Shown: positions 40,008-48,760, counted from the stretch's first letter. The stretch: DNA of 64,000 nucleotides from Bradyrhizobium paxllaeri (GCF_001693515.2 NZ_CP042968.1:2542001-2606000); one strand, 5' to 3'. The notes: a model not told the origin generated them from the letters alone. Numbers and translations: made by a program.

Positions 40008-40937
40008 ATGGCAAGAAACGGTAAGTCGCACAAGAACCGACTTGAAGTGTGCCGCGTCGTAGACGTGCCCCTTCGGGAGACTTCCGGTATTTGTGTCCTT
40101 CGCAGCCGGAACGGTCGAAGATCTCTGGTTGCGGTTGGCGACAGCGTCTCGAAGGTCGCGTGGTTTGCCTTGTCGCGTGACGATAGCCGCCCAATCCGTT
40201 GGCGCAAGCGGAGCATCGCAAACCTTCGAGATTCGATGCTTCCCAAACATGATGCCCAGATCGAAGCTGTCTGCGCTGACGGCCTCGGGCGCATTCTGCT
40301 GCTTCAAGAAACGCCTCCGCGTGCGGAACTCGTCGACCCCAAGGCATCGAAGGTCGTTGCGTCATTTGATCTCGTCGTGGAAGGGCGTAGCAAGATTGCA
40401 CGAACGTGGTCCGACCCGAAGGGATCGCGCAGTGAAGGAGTAGTGTTCTTGCCCGGCGGGAATTTGCTTGTCGTCAAGGAAAAGAAGCCGGCGGCTTTCA
40501 TTGAGTTTGGCCCGCCACATTCGCGGTCGAGGGGCTTGGTTCGCGGCGGAGCATTGGCCGAAGGTCGGTCGTGGCCGGTCAGAAAGGGGCATCACCGGTT
40601 CGTCGCTCTCGCAGTATGGCTTCCAGACAGGAAGTTGGAAAAAACTTGCGCCGACTTCAGTGACCTCGAAATAGGTCCGGACGGCGGCGTTTACCTGCTC
40701 AGTGACAAATCCTCTACAGTTGCGCGGCTCGATGATCTTCCGGCGGGCGGCGGCACCGCTGCGTTGCTTGATTGTTGGCGACTGGGCGATCTGGAAGGAA
40801 AGCCGGAAGGCCTGGCGTTCACTGCTCAAGGCCGCGCTATTGTCGCGCTTGATACGCGAAAGGCGCGCCGAAATCTCGTTCTGCTGGAGCCAGCGATTGC
40901 ACATCGGAGACCGCCAGCAATGCCGATGGATTCATGA
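40008..40937 (+). CDS. Hypothetical protein, probably beta-propeller (SdiA-regulated/esterase-like phytase group)
   Basis: 309 residues without a signal peptide. The pattern of strands, SGICVLRSRNGRRSLVAVGD, then DAQIEAVCADGLGRILLLQE, SEGVVFLPGGNLLVVKEKKP, FSDLEIGPDGGVYLLSDKSS and PEGLAFTAQGRAIVALDT, is that of a propeller with repeated DxxGxx-type blades like SdiA-regulated or esterase-like phytase proteins. No catalytic residues were identified. GC content is lower than neighbours. Stand-alone gene; function unknown. Confidence 0.7.
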   Translation: MARNGKSHKNRLEVCRVVDVPLRETSGICVLRSRNGRRSLVAVGDSVSKVAWFALSRDDSRPIRWRKRSIANLRDSMLPKHDAQIEAVCADGLGRILLLQETPPRAELVDPKASKVVASFDLVVEGRSKIARTWSDPKGSRSEGVVFLPGGNLLVVKEKKPAAFIEFGPPHSRSRGLVRGGALAEGRSWPVRKGHHRFVALAVWLPDRKLEKTCADFSDLEIGPDGGVYLLSDKSSTVARLDDLPAGGGTAALLDCWRLGDLEGKPEGLAFTAQGRAIVALDTRKARRNLVLLEPAIAHRRPPAMPMDS

Positions 40938-41118
40938 TGGTGGCGATCGAATTGCCAACAGGGCAACATCGTCATGGCTGCTGCCGAAGGTCCGCCGGTA
41001 ACGCTTCTCGGACGTCTGCCCAGCGCGGCCTCTGGTCATCCCCGGCGGACCCTCCGGTGGTTCGTGCGCCCTGTAATGACTTTCGGATTGGCGCGTCCGC
41101 AGTCCTCGGAGCTAAACT

Positions 41119-41136
41119 TTGTGATTTAGATCACAA
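41119..41136. promoter_or_regulatory. CRP-like palindromic operator upstream of the caspase gene
   Basis: TTGTGAT-TTAG-ATCACAA: perfect 7-bp arms with a 4-base spacer. It fits the CRP consensus TGTGA-N6-TCACA exactly. It lies 78 bp upstream of the ATG at 41214, a position usual for a CRP/FNR-family activator. Confidence 0.6.
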
Positions 41137-41213
41137 GGCCTGGCAAATTGCCTCGATAGTTTGCATTGCTTTAATGCTGGTTCCGACCAGGGCACGGTAA
41201 TAGGGATTTTCGC

Positions 41214-42812
41214 ATGCTTCGCAAACTACTGTTTTGCCTTGCAATCCTTGCCATCGCCGCCCCCGCAGCCGCAGATGACGCGACGCGCTGCTCCCGCGAA
41301 ACCGGCGAAGTCGCCATCGCTGCGTGCACGCGTGCGATCAACTCCAGCGCGGGGCGACCATCGGTAAATTACACCCATCGCGGCATTGCCTACCGCGACA
41401 AGGGCGACACCAACCGCGCCGTTGCCGACTACACCGAGGCGATACGGCGCGATCCCAAATATGCGCAAGCGTACTACAACCGGGGGAATGCTTACAGCGA
41501 CAAGGGCGACACGGACCGTGCCATTGCCGACTACACCGCGGCGATACGGCTGGATCCCACGTATGCGGACGCGCACTACAACCGGGGGAACGCCTACAGC
41601 AACAAAGGCGATACAGGCCGTGCCATTGCCGACTATACCGCGGCGATACGGTTGGCGCCCACGTATGCGAACGCGTACTACAACCGCGGGAACGCCTACA
41701 GCAACAAAGGCGATACGGATCGCGCCATAGCCGACTATACCGAGGCGATACGACTGGATCCCAAATATCTGAACGCGTACTTCAACCGGGGGAACGCCTA
41801 CGGCAACAAGGGTGACACGGACCGTGCCATTGCCGACTACACTGAGGTGATACGCCTGGATCCCACGTATGCTAACGCGTACCTCAATCGTGGATTGGCC
41901 TATGAGAAGCTCGCAGACTTCGCCAATGCGCGGTTTGACTTCAATACGACGCTCGGATTGGCACAGGCCTCAAAATGGGCGCAGGACAGGGCGCGAGGGC
42001 GGCTTGCCATCCTGCCTTCACCGCGACCTGCAGCGGCGTCGCCCGAGAAAAGCAACGTCGCGACAGCCATTGTTACGGCCACTGCACCGGTGTCGACCAA
42101 TGATCGTCGCATCGCCCTTGTCATTGGTAATTCTGCTTATGAGAACGCGGCCGCATTGCCGAATCCGGTGCGCGACGCAAACCTTGTCGCCGACGTCTTG
42201 AAACGCACCGGCTTTGAAACGGTTATTCTGCTGACCGATCTCCGAAAAGACGCACTGGTCAGCGCCCTGCGCGATTTCGCAGCCCGTGCAGAAACGGCGG
42301 ACTGGGCAGTCGTATATTATGCCGGACATGGCATGGAAGTTGGCGGAATCAATTATCTCGTTCCGACCGACGCCAGAATTGCCGCGGATCGCGATATCGG
42401 ATTTGAAGCCGTACCGCTCGAACAGGTTCTGAATGCAGCGGAGCGCGCCAGGAAACTGCGCCTCGTCATTCTCGATGCCTGCCGCGACAACCCCTTCGCC
42501 AACCAGATGAAGCGTACGCTAACCGTTGCGTCCCGTTCGGTATCGCGAGGTCTGGCCGCTGTCGAGCCGGAGGCGGGAACGTTGGTGGTCTATGCCGCCA
42601 AGGATGGCGAGACCGCGCTCGACGGCGACGGAACCAACAGTCCGTTCGCGTCTGCCTTCGTCAAAAATCTCCCCACGCCCGGCCTCGAAGTCCGCAGGCT
42701 CTTCGATTTCGTTCGCGACGACGTCATGGAAGCGACCGGTCGCAGGCAAAAGCCTTTCAGCTACGGCTCGATTTCCGGAAGGCAGGACTTTTATTTCGTG
42801 GCCGGCAAATAA
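41214..42812 (+). CDS. Exported TPR-caspase (peptidase C14) protein
   Basis: 532 residues. A signal peptide (LLFCLAILAIAAPAAA) is cleaved near residue 20. Five near-identical 34-residue TPR units, plus a diverged sixth, run from 52 to about 245, each reading NRGNAYxxKGDTDRAIADYTxAIRLDPTYA. A linker to about 295 leads to the caspase domain (RRIALVIGNSAYENAAALPNP) with catalytic His 372 in YYAGHGMEV and Cys 423 in ILDACRDNPF. Both catalytic residues are present, so it is predicted to be an active cysteine protease in the periplasm, with substrate choice by the TPRs. A CRP-like site precedes it. Confidence 0.92.
   Translation: MLRKLLFCLAILAIAAPAAADDATRCSRETGEVAIAACTRAINSSAGRPSVNYTHRGIAYRDKGDTNRAVADYTEAIRRDPKYAQAYYNRGNAYSDKGDTDRAIADYTAAIRLDPTYADAHYNRGNAYSNKGDTGRAIADYTAAIRLAPTYANAYYNRGNAYSNKGDTDRAIADYTEAIRLDPKYLNAYFNRGNAYGNKGDTDRAIADYTEVIRLDPTYANAYLNRGLAYEKLADFANARFDFNTTLGLAQASKWAQDRARGRLAILPSPRPAAASPEKSNVATAIVTATAPVSTNDRRIALVIGNSAYENAAALPNPVRDANLVADVLKRTGFETVILLTDLRKDALVSALRDFAARAETADWAVVYYAGHGMEVGGINYLVPTDARIAADRDIGFEAVPLEQVLNAAERARKLRLVILDACRDNPFANQMKRTLTVASRSVSRGLAAVEPEAGTLVVYAAKDGETALDGDGTNSPFASAFVKNLPTPGLEVRRLFDFVRDDVMEATGRRQKPFSYGSISGRQDFYFVAGK
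41367..41876 (+). repeat. Tandem 102-bp coding repeat (five units)
   Basis: Five in-frame 102-bp units (starts 41367, 41469, 41571, 41673, 41775) encode the near-identical TPR repeats of the caspase protein. Units share most codons, for example ACCGGGGGAACGCCTAC, which indicates recent duplication or gene conversion, and the array can change in number by slippage. Confidence 0.85.
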
Positions 42813-42973
42813 CTTCGATACGAAATGCAACGCTATGCACGTCCGCACATGACGCCTTATATGGGCTGTTCCTTGCTTATCCGTGCTGAGGACTTCACGG
42901 TAAACTGAGAATCGCTACCCGGCGGTTGTGCTAGGCTCCCAAGACAAGTTCTGCGTATGTGGGGTCCAGGCGC

Positions 42974-44563
42974 ATGCCAAAGGATCCAAAAAAGCTGGGC
43001 ATCTTTACCGGGCGCGGTCGGATGGTTGCGCTGGCCGTTGCGGCGGGATTGGTGCTGGGTATGGCCGGACCTACCTCGGCACAATTTTTTAATTTCGGCG
43101 GATATCAGCAGCGGCCGCAACCGCAACGCGGGGGCTGGTTTGGCAACGAACAACGCGGTGGCGGCTGGTTCGGTAACGGTCAACGTGGTGGCGGGTGGTT
43201 TGGCAACGACACGTATACGCCATACCAGCAGCAATACGCGCCGCCACCTCGTTCGCGGCAAGCGCCCCAGGCGGCGCGCGAGGATTTTTCAAGGGCGCCG
43301 GCGCCCGAGAAGCGCAACACCGTTCCCGAGCGCCACATTCTTGTGCTCGGCGACTCCATGGCGGACTGGCTCGCCTATGGGCTCGAGGACGTCTATGCCG
43401 ATCAGCCCGAGATGGGTGTGATCCGCAAACACAAGGCAGCCTCCGGCCTGATCAAGTATCAGCCGAAAGGCAGTCCGGCCGATTGGGCCGCCGCCGCCAA
43501 AGGCATTCTCGCCACCGAAAAAGCGGACGCCATTGTCGTCATGCTCGGACTTGACGACCGCGTCGCAATCCGTGAGTCGGCCGCCGATAGATCCGACCCC
43601 AAGCCAGGGGACAAGAAGGAAGCCAAGGCCAGGCCCGACGGCAAGCCTTCGGGCGAAAAACCTGCGGCGAAGCCGGATGGCACATCCAAGGCGGCGGATC
43701 CCGAATTGCCGCCAGACGATGCTGCCGACAGCAATGATGCGCGGCCGGTCACAGGAGAGAAGGGCGCGGGCTCGCCGAGCGGCCTCCATGAGTTTCGCGA
43801 GAAGCGCTGGGTCGAACTCTACAGAGAAAAGATCGACGAGATGATCGGCGTACTCAAGGCCAAGGGGGTGCCGGTGTTGTGGGTGGGTCTGCCTGCGGTA
43901 CGTGGCACCAAGGCGACCGCCGACACGGCCTTTCTCGATACGCTCTATCGCGATGCGGCCGGCAAGGCGGGCATCACCTATGTCGATGTCTGGGACGGCT
44001 TTGTCGATGAAGCCGGGCGCTTTTCACAGCAAGGCCCCGATTTCGAAGGCCAGATCCGCCGGCTGCGTTCCTCCGATGGCGTGTATTTCACCAAGGCCGG
44101 CGCGCTCAAGCTCGCGCATTATGCCGAGCGCGAAATCAACCGGCTGTTGGCCGCGCGTTCCGGCCCGATCGTGCTGCCCACCGAACCGGCAACTCCCGAC
44201 GCCAGCGCGCGGCCGGATCAGCCGGCGCCGCGTCCGCTGGCCGGGCCGATCATTCCCCTGAGGGCCTCTTCTGTCGGGACGGATCAATTGCTCGGTGCTC
44301 CCGGGTCGCGGTCGGTGGCAATCGATGCGCAGGCGGCGCGGTTCTTGATCAAAGGCGAGCCGTTGCCGGCACCCGCCGGTCGTGCCGACGATTTTGCCTG
44401 GCCGCGACGCGAAATAGGAGAAGGGACCAAGGGTGAGACGCCGGTGGCATCAACGTCGCTCGATGCCAACGCACAGGCGCCGGCGGCCTCGCCAAAGCCG
44501 AAGAAGCCGTCGCCCTATGACGCGCGGTTGAGAAAGATCGGCAGCCCTCGCTTGTTGCCGTAG
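42974..44563 (+). CDS. DUF459 SGNH-hydrolase-like exported protein
   Basis: About 529 residues from ATG 42974 (GTG 42959 is also possible). An N-terminal hydrophobic segment (MVALAVAAGLVLGMAGPTSAQ) serves as signal peptide or anchor. Then three QRGGGWFGN repeats form a glycine/aromatic-rich region. The DUF459 domain has the SGNH block I GDS at 126-128 (LVLGDSMADWLAYG), a charged insertion near 205-270, VLWVGLPAVRG as a later block, and SSDGVYFTKAGALKLAHYAE with the Asp/His pair. DUF459 proteins occur in Rhizobiales beside cell-wall or polysaccharide genes; acyl-esterase activity is predicted. The 3' end overlaps the convergent phosphofructokinase gene by 49 bp. Confidence 0.88.
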   Translation: MPKDPKKLGIFTGRGRMVALAVAAGLVLGMAGPTSAQFFNFGGYQQRPQPQRGGWFGNEQRGGGWFGNGQRGGGWFGNDTYTPYQQQYAPPPRSRQAPQAAREDFSRAPAPEKRNTVPERHILVLGDSMADWLAYGLEDVYADQPEMGVIRKHKAASGLIKYQPKGSPADWAAAAKGILATEKADAIVVMLGLDDRVAIRESAADRSDPKPGDKKEAKARPDGKPSGEKPAAKPDGTSKAADPELPPDDAADSNDARPVTGEKGAGSPSGLHEFREKRWVELYREKIDEMIGVLKAKGVPVLWVGLPAVRGTKATADTAFLDTLYRDAAGKAGITYVDVWDGFVDEAGRFSQQGPDFEGQIRRLRSSDGVYFTKAGALKLAHYAEREINRLLAARSGPIVLPTEPATPDASARPDQPAPRPLAGPIIPLRASSVGTDQLLGAPGSRSVAIDAQAARFLIKGEPLPAPAGRADDFAWPRREIGEGTKGETPVASTSLDANAQAPAASPKPKKPSPYDARLRKIGSPRLLP

Positions 44564-45702
44564 ATGGGGCGGTAGCGTTCCGTGTTGTACGTGCTGGCGA
44601 CGTCCAGCTTGCGCGGCCCGAGCTTGGCCTCAGGGATAGGCACGAGGTCGTAGCGCCCCTCCACCAGCGCCGACATGAGGCCGGTCTTGCCTTCCAGGAT
44701 GGCATCATAGGCCATGTTGCCGAACGTCAGGGCCACGAGCTTGTCCATGAAGTCCGGATTGCCGGATCGCAGGTCGTAGGTGAGGTCGGACGTGATCGTC
44801 TCCTCGCCGACGCGCCGCTTGATCTCGTCGGCGAACGATTCCGCCACGCTCGCCTTTTTGCGATGGCCGTAGGCATCGGGCTCGCCGTATTCCTGCACCT
44901 CGTAGCCCTCCCACGCGGCGCCCTCGCTGAGCACGACCAGCGCGTAGTTGCTTGGGTTGGCGCGCTTCTCCTCAAGGAGCAACCGGATCAGCTTGTCGAG
45001 ATCGACCTTGTACTCCGGTATGACGCACCGTATCGAGGTGGCGTAGGCGGTGTAGAGCGCCGTAAATCCGGCATCGCGGCCAAAGACGCGGAAGATGCCT
45101 ATACGCTCGTGCGAACCGACAGTGGTGCGCTGCCGCTGGATCGCGTCGCTGGCGCGGGTGATCGCGGTCGAGAAGCCGATGCAGTACTCGGTGTTGCGGA
45201 CGTCATTGTCCATGGTCTTCGGAATGGCGATGATCTTGACGCCGAGTTCGTTCAGTCTGGCTGCGTAACTGAGCGTGTCGTCGCCGCCGATGGCGATCAG
45301 GTGCTCGATGCCGAGCCCCGAGAGGTTAGCCAGCACCTGGCCCGAAACGTCCCACGTCCTGGTTGCGATGCCGCCCTTGGTGCTGAGCGAGGCTGGAAAG
45401 TTCTGGCCTGCGAGATGATCCGGCAGCTTCTTCATCTTGGACGGGTTGGTACGACTCGAGTGCAGCACGGTGCCGCCGCTCCGGTCTATGGTGCGCGTGT
45501 TGTCACGGGTCAGCGGGATGATGTAGTGGGACCTAGAGGCCGGGTCCTCGAGGTTCACATGCGTGAGGGCCTCCCAACCACGGCGGAGGCCGACGACCTC
45601 GATGTCGTTCTCGCTGCCGCGATAGGTCACGCTCTTGATAACGGCGTTGAGACCGGGAACATCGCCGCCGCCCGTGAGAATGCCGATACGCCTTTTTGCC
45701 AT
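44515..45702 (-). CDS. 6-phosphofructokinase, probably PPi-dependent
   Basis: About 395 residues from ATG 45702; GTG 45708 is the alternative. The N-terminal loop is TGGGDVPGLNAV. Key residues are GGDD at 139-142, where ATP enzymes have GGDG, and PKTMDND at 161-167, where ATP enzymes have PGT. These Asp and Lys residues mark PPi-dependent phosphofructokinases. It phosphorylates fructose 6-phosphate, reversibly if PPi-linked. The aldolase/phosphatase gene lies 21 bp upstream, with the same direction, so the two form an operon controlling flux through fructose 1,6-bisphosphate. Confidence 0.88.
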   Translation of the reverse strand: MAKRRIGILTGGGDVPGLNAVIKSVTYRGSENDIEVVGLRRGWEALTHVNLEDPASRSHYIIPLTRDNTRTIDRSGGTVLHSSRTNPSKMKKLPDHLAGQNFPASLSTKGGIATRTWDVSGQVLANLSGLGIEHLIAIGGDDTLSYAARLNELGVKIIAIPKTMDNDVRNTEYCIGFSTAITRASDAIQRQRTTVGSHERIGIFRVFGRDAGFTALYTAYATSIRCVIPEYKVDLDKLIRLLLEEKRANPSNYALVVLSEGAAWEGYEVQEYGEPDAYGHRKKASVAESFADEIKRRVGEETITSDLTYDLRSGNPDFMDKLVALTFGNMAYDAILEGKTGLMSALVEGRYDLVPIPEAKLGPRKLDVASTYNTERYRPIYGNKRGLPIFLNRAS

Positions 45703-45723
45703 ACCCACCTCGCAGGCGATCCC

Positions 45724-46869
45724 TTATTCGGCGGCTTCCGGCTTGCGCTCCTCGCGCACCTGAAAGCGCTTCAGCAGTGAGGACACGGTGTCGCGGAAGC
45801 CACCATACTCTAGTTCGGAGTAGGGCAGCATCGCGGCACCAGACCAGCCCTGGCTGCGCATCTCGATCGCCTTGCGCTGGGCGAGCCGGCGGACCTCGTC
45901 CCACGCCGGGTTGTCGAAGAAATCGGTATAGGACTCCGCGAAGCGGCCGTCCTTGTCGATCGAGAAGCCGGCGCAGGAAACGATCGGCAGGCAGTACATT
46001 CCCGTCACCGCTGTGTTGAGCGGCACGGGCATCAGCGGCATCACGTGCGAGCCGCGCGCATCGCCGCCCACGAAGTGCGCCTTGGCAAATGGCGAGGTGA
46101 TCTCTTCCGGCGCCGGGAAAATCCCCTGATTCCTGACGATCGCGACCGGATCATCCTTGCCGGTGTACTTGCCTGCGATCGCGTGAAGGCGCTGCGCCGA
46201 AACGGCGGCGGCGACCTCGCCATGGGTCCGGGAAACGATGCGATCGATGCCAAAGCGCTCGTTGTCGCGGAGCAGCGCGGCAATCTGGTAGCCATCCGCG
46301 GGCGCGTCGAGTTCGATCACGCTGTCGCCGGCCGTATGGTCCATGTCGATGACATGGAAACGGAAACCCTTGATCATCGGGGGGAGCATCAGCCCGGCGC
46401 AATACATGGGATCGGCGAAGGCAAGGTAGAGCGGCAGGTTGTAGGCGCCGGGGCCGCATTTGTCGGCGGCGAACACCATGAAGGACTCCGCGGCCCTCGT
46501 GCCCGAGAGGCTGTGGTCGAAGCTGAGCTCGGCGACGCCCGGGCCGGCGCCGCGAACGTTTCCGGATGGTGCGTCGACGAGAAGATCCTGGCCGGCGCCA
46601 TATAGCCCGGAGGTTTTCGCGACCGAGGTGGCGGCGAGGAACGCCTTCCAGGCAAGTTGATGCACCTCGGAGCTTCCTTCGCCCCGTGTGTGCGTCATGA
46701 TGATCGCGATGTCGTCGCCGGTGTGGCAGACGAAACTGTCGATCAGCAGACCATCGCAGATCGCCTTCGCAACCTCGCCTTCGACGGCCGCCATCATGCG
46801 TGTGGACGGCTTTGTGTGCCCGCCGACGGAGCCTATGTCAGCCTTGATGACCGAAAGGGTGAGTCTCAT
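45724..46869 (-). CDS. Archaeal-type (class V) fructose-1,6-bisphosphate aldolase/phosphatase
   Basis: 381 residues. The start LTLSVIKADIGSVGGHTKPS carries the Asp/His Mg ligands (D11, H18), HTGDD (49-53) and AGQDLL (92-97) supply more ligands. The catalytic pair of the aldolase step, Tyr 235 and Lys 238 in AGKYTGKDDPV, is retained, matching Tyr229/Lys232 of the archaeal enzyme. So both activities (aldol condensation and dephosphorylation to fructose 6-phosphate) are predicted. GGAGGAAAC precedes the ATG. This enzyme is known mainly from archaea and deep-branching bacteria. First gene of the operon with phosphofructokinase. Confidence 0.9.
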   Translation of the reverse strand: MRLTLSVIKADIGSVGGHTKPSTRMMAAVEGEVAKAICDGLLIDSFVCHTGDDIAIIMTHTRGEGSSEVHQLAWKAFLAATSVAKTSGLYGAGQDLLVDAPSGNVRGAGPGVAELSFDHSLSGTRAAESFMVFAADKCGPGAYNLPLYLAFADPMYCAGLMLPPMIKGFRFHVIDMDHTAGDSVIELDAPADGYQIAALLRDNERFGIDRIVSRTHGEVAAAVSAQRLHAIAGKYTGKDDPVAIVRNQGIFPAPEEITSPFAKAHFVGGDARGSHVMPLMPVPLNTAVTGMYCLPIVSCAGFSIDKDGRFAESYTDFFDNPAWDEVRRLAQRKAIEMRSQGWSGAAMLPYSELEYGGFRDTVSSLLKRFQVREERKPEAAE

Positions 46870-47223
46870 GAGCGTTTCCTCCGACCAGCGCAGCGCGGCG
46901 CCTCGGCGTCTGCGCTTGCTGCGCCGGGGCTACGGCGCTGCTCATTCGCGAAACAGAACGTCCGAAGTTCCTTTAGGTTCCGCGAATGACCTCCTAGAAA
47001 AGCTCGGGCTCATTCCGGTAGCCGGATCATGATCACCGTAATGGTCATGGCTTCACGCAAGGACCGCCCACACCCGAACGGGTGTAGCTGATCGTGTCTA
47101 TCGCCCGAACGTTTGCTGTCCGAATTGACGACTCGGCTTTTGGCTTGCCGAGGTGACATTCTCTCGTGAGTGCGGGATGCGTCCGTCCGGTCGGCGCGAA
47201 GCAATTTCGGTAGGGCAACAGTC
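46870..47223. other. Divergent intergenic stretch with a palindrome
   Basis: About 350 bases between the aldolase/phosphatase gene and the repeat-protein gene. It contains GATCATGATC near 47027 and the perfect palindrome at 47070-47085. Nothing else recognised. Confidence 0.5.
47070..47085. promoter_or_regulatory. Palindromic operator candidate upstream of the export cassette
   Basis: ACACCCG-AA-CGGGTGT, perfect 7-bp arms with a 2-base spacer, 139 bp before ATG 47224 and 201 bp before the divergent aldolase/phosphatase start. It may bind the regulator of the secretion locus; no direct evidence. Confidence 0.4.
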
Positions 47224-48474
47224 ATGTATCATCGGAGTGTACCGGACCCTGTTCACGGGGTTCCCGTCGGTCGCAAGGGTATGCTCGGGCACGATCTGCC
47301 GGACTCGTGGTGGCTTTCCGCGGATTCATCGCCGCGCCTCCTGGCCCACACGGGAGATAACAGCGCCGGGAACGGCGGCAAAGGTTACTTTGCCGGGAGC
47401 CTGATCAATAGCAGCTACGCCGGTTTCGAGCCGCTCAACGTGGCGTGGCCGGGTGTCCATGCGACGGCCTCCGCCCTTCAGACGAACATCGCCTATTTTG
47501 ATCAGTCTGCGACCCAGATCGCGGGAGTTGGCGGTGATGGCGGCAATTGGAATGCCGCATCGGGCGGAAGCGTCGGCGTGTTCGGGCCTGTCGGCCATGG
47601 CGTGATTGCAACGGGTGACAACGGCGCCGGCAATGGTGGCGATGGCTACTTCTCCGGAGCAATGGTTCATGCACCCGTCGCGGTCTATAGTCCGATCAAC
47701 ATCGCGGTGGCGGGAAACAATTCCAGCGCTCACGCTGATCAGACGAACCATGTGGTATTCGACCAATCCGCGCTTCAGATGGCCGGCGTCGGGGGCGATG
47801 GCGGGAACGGTAATGCCGCGATTGGCGGAGACGTGTCGGCCTCCGGAAATGACCACGGGCCCCACCAATCCATCGGCGGATCAGGCCTCGCCTCGAACCA
47901 CGGCGGGATGATGGGCTCCAATGTGATCGCGAGCGGGGATAATCACGCGGGCAACGGCGGAGACGGATACTTTTACGGGGGGCTCGTCCACGCGACCTTT
48001 GCGTTCTACTATCCGATCAACATCGCAGTGGCGGGATACAACTCCACCGCCAACGCCGATCAGACAAACAATGTGGTGTTCGATCAATCCGCGGTTCAAA
48101 TGGCCGGCGTCGGGGGTGATGGCGGGAGCGGCAACACCGCGATTGGCGGAAGTTCGGACATTTTCTCTTCTATCTTCGAATTGATTGGCTCCGATGTCAT
48201 CGCGACCGGCAACAACAGCGCCGGCAACGGCGGCAACGGCCATTTTTCGGGAAGCGTGGTCGACGTCAACGTGGCGATCTACGCCCCGATCAACATTGCT
48301 GTCGCCGGCTACAATTCAACGGCCGAAGCTTATCAGAGCAACAACGTAGAGTTCGATCAGAGCACGATCCAGATTGCCGGAATCGGTGGTGACGGCGGCC
48401 ACGGCAACACTGCGCTTGGCGGCGATTTCGCCTTGGACCTGTTATCGGACCTCCACTTGCTGGATCACGCCTAG
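47224..48474 (+). CDS. Gly/Asn-rich repeat protein, candidate type I secretion substrate
   Basis: About 416 residues from ATG 47224 (GTG 47170 would add 18). No signal peptide, no Cys. Four units of about 75 residues at roughly 41-115, 128-202, 236-309 and 326-400. Each opens with GDNxAGNGGxGYFxG, has a hydrophobic strand-rich middle (PINIAVAGYNSTANADQ, then NNVVFDQSAVQ) and closes with AGVGGDGGxGNxAxGG. The regular Gly/Asn/Asp turns and alternating V/I/F suggest a beta-solenoid or amyloid-like fibre. The C-terminus ALDLLSDLHLLDHA is hydrophobic/acidic, as in type I secretion signals. A second protein with the same motif pair and an ABC/HlyD exporter follow. I recognise no named family. Confidence 0.75.
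   Translation: MYHRSVPDPVHGVPVGRKGMLGHDLPDSWWLSADSSPRLLAHTGDNSAGNGGKGYFAGSLINSSYAGFEPLNVAWPGVHATASALQTNIAYFDQSATQIAGVGGDGGNWNAASGGSVGVFGPVGHGVIATGDNGAGNGGDGYFSGAMVHAPVAVYSPINIAVAGNNSSAHADQTNHVVFDQSALQMAGVGGDGGNGNAAIGGDVSASGNDHGPHQSIGGSGLASNHGGMMGSNVIASGDNHAGNGGDGYFYGGLVHATFAFYYPINIAVAGYNSTANADQTNNVVFDQSAVQMAGVGGDGGSGNTAIGGSSDIFSSIFELIGSDVIATGNNSAGNGGNGHFSGSVVDVNVAIYAPINIAVAGYNSTAEAYQSNNVEFDQSTIQIAGIGGDGGHGNTALGGDFALDLLSDLHLLDHA
47344..48423 (+). repeat. Four coding repeat units of about 225 bp
   Basis: Units at 47344-47568, 47605-47829, 47929-48150 and 48199-48423, separated by variable spacers of 37-100 bp. Units 2-4 share long stretches such as CCGATCAACATCGC and GATCAATCC, and each ends in a GGCGATGGCGG-type glycine run. 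Unit 1 is the most diverged. Confidence 0.75.
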
Positions 48475-48483
48475 AGTTGATTC

Positions 48484-48504
48484 CGTTTCGATAGAATCGA
48501 AACG
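48484..48504 (+). other. Short hairpin just after the repeat-protein stop
   Basis: CGTTTCGAT-AGA-ATCGAAACG: perfect 9-bp stem with a 3-base loop, 10 bp after the stop. May stabilise the 3' end of the upstream message. Confidence 0.5.
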
Positions 48505-48538
48505 TGGCTCTGGAGTTTTGACGTGTTTTCTTGACGCG

Positions 48539-48577
48539 AGCCCACCCCCGGAGCAAGCCCGGGGTGGGCTTTCGTTT
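48539..48577 (+). terminator. Intrinsic terminator between the two repeat-protein genes
   Basis: AGCCCACCCCCGG pairs with CCGGGGTGGGCT (one bulged C), loop AGCAAGC-like, followed by TTCGTTT. Strong GC stem plus a T-rich tail, so gene 1 may be transcribed separately or partly read through into gene 2. Confidence 0.65.
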
Positions 48578-48760
48578 GAAGACGCTCTGGCGGCATTGGA
48601 GCTGTCCGGATTTCGGCGGCGAGAGGTTAGCATTTCGGGCGTACACCGTCGCTTCGGGTGGCATCAGCTTTGGCAGCTAGATCGATCCGGCATCCAAATC
48701 CAAGATCGTTGCTGTCCACATTGGGACGCACAGTGTGCAAACCAGCTCAGGGAGACTGAC

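Noticed and set aside
41367..41876. Regular direct repeats resembling a CRISPR array
   Set aside because: Unit length is 102 bp with no spacers and a continuous TPR reading frame; no cas genes nearby.
47344..48423. Repeat protein as classical RTX toxin
   Set aside because: Units lack the GGxGxDxUx nonapeptide series, and no toxin or hydrolase domain is present.
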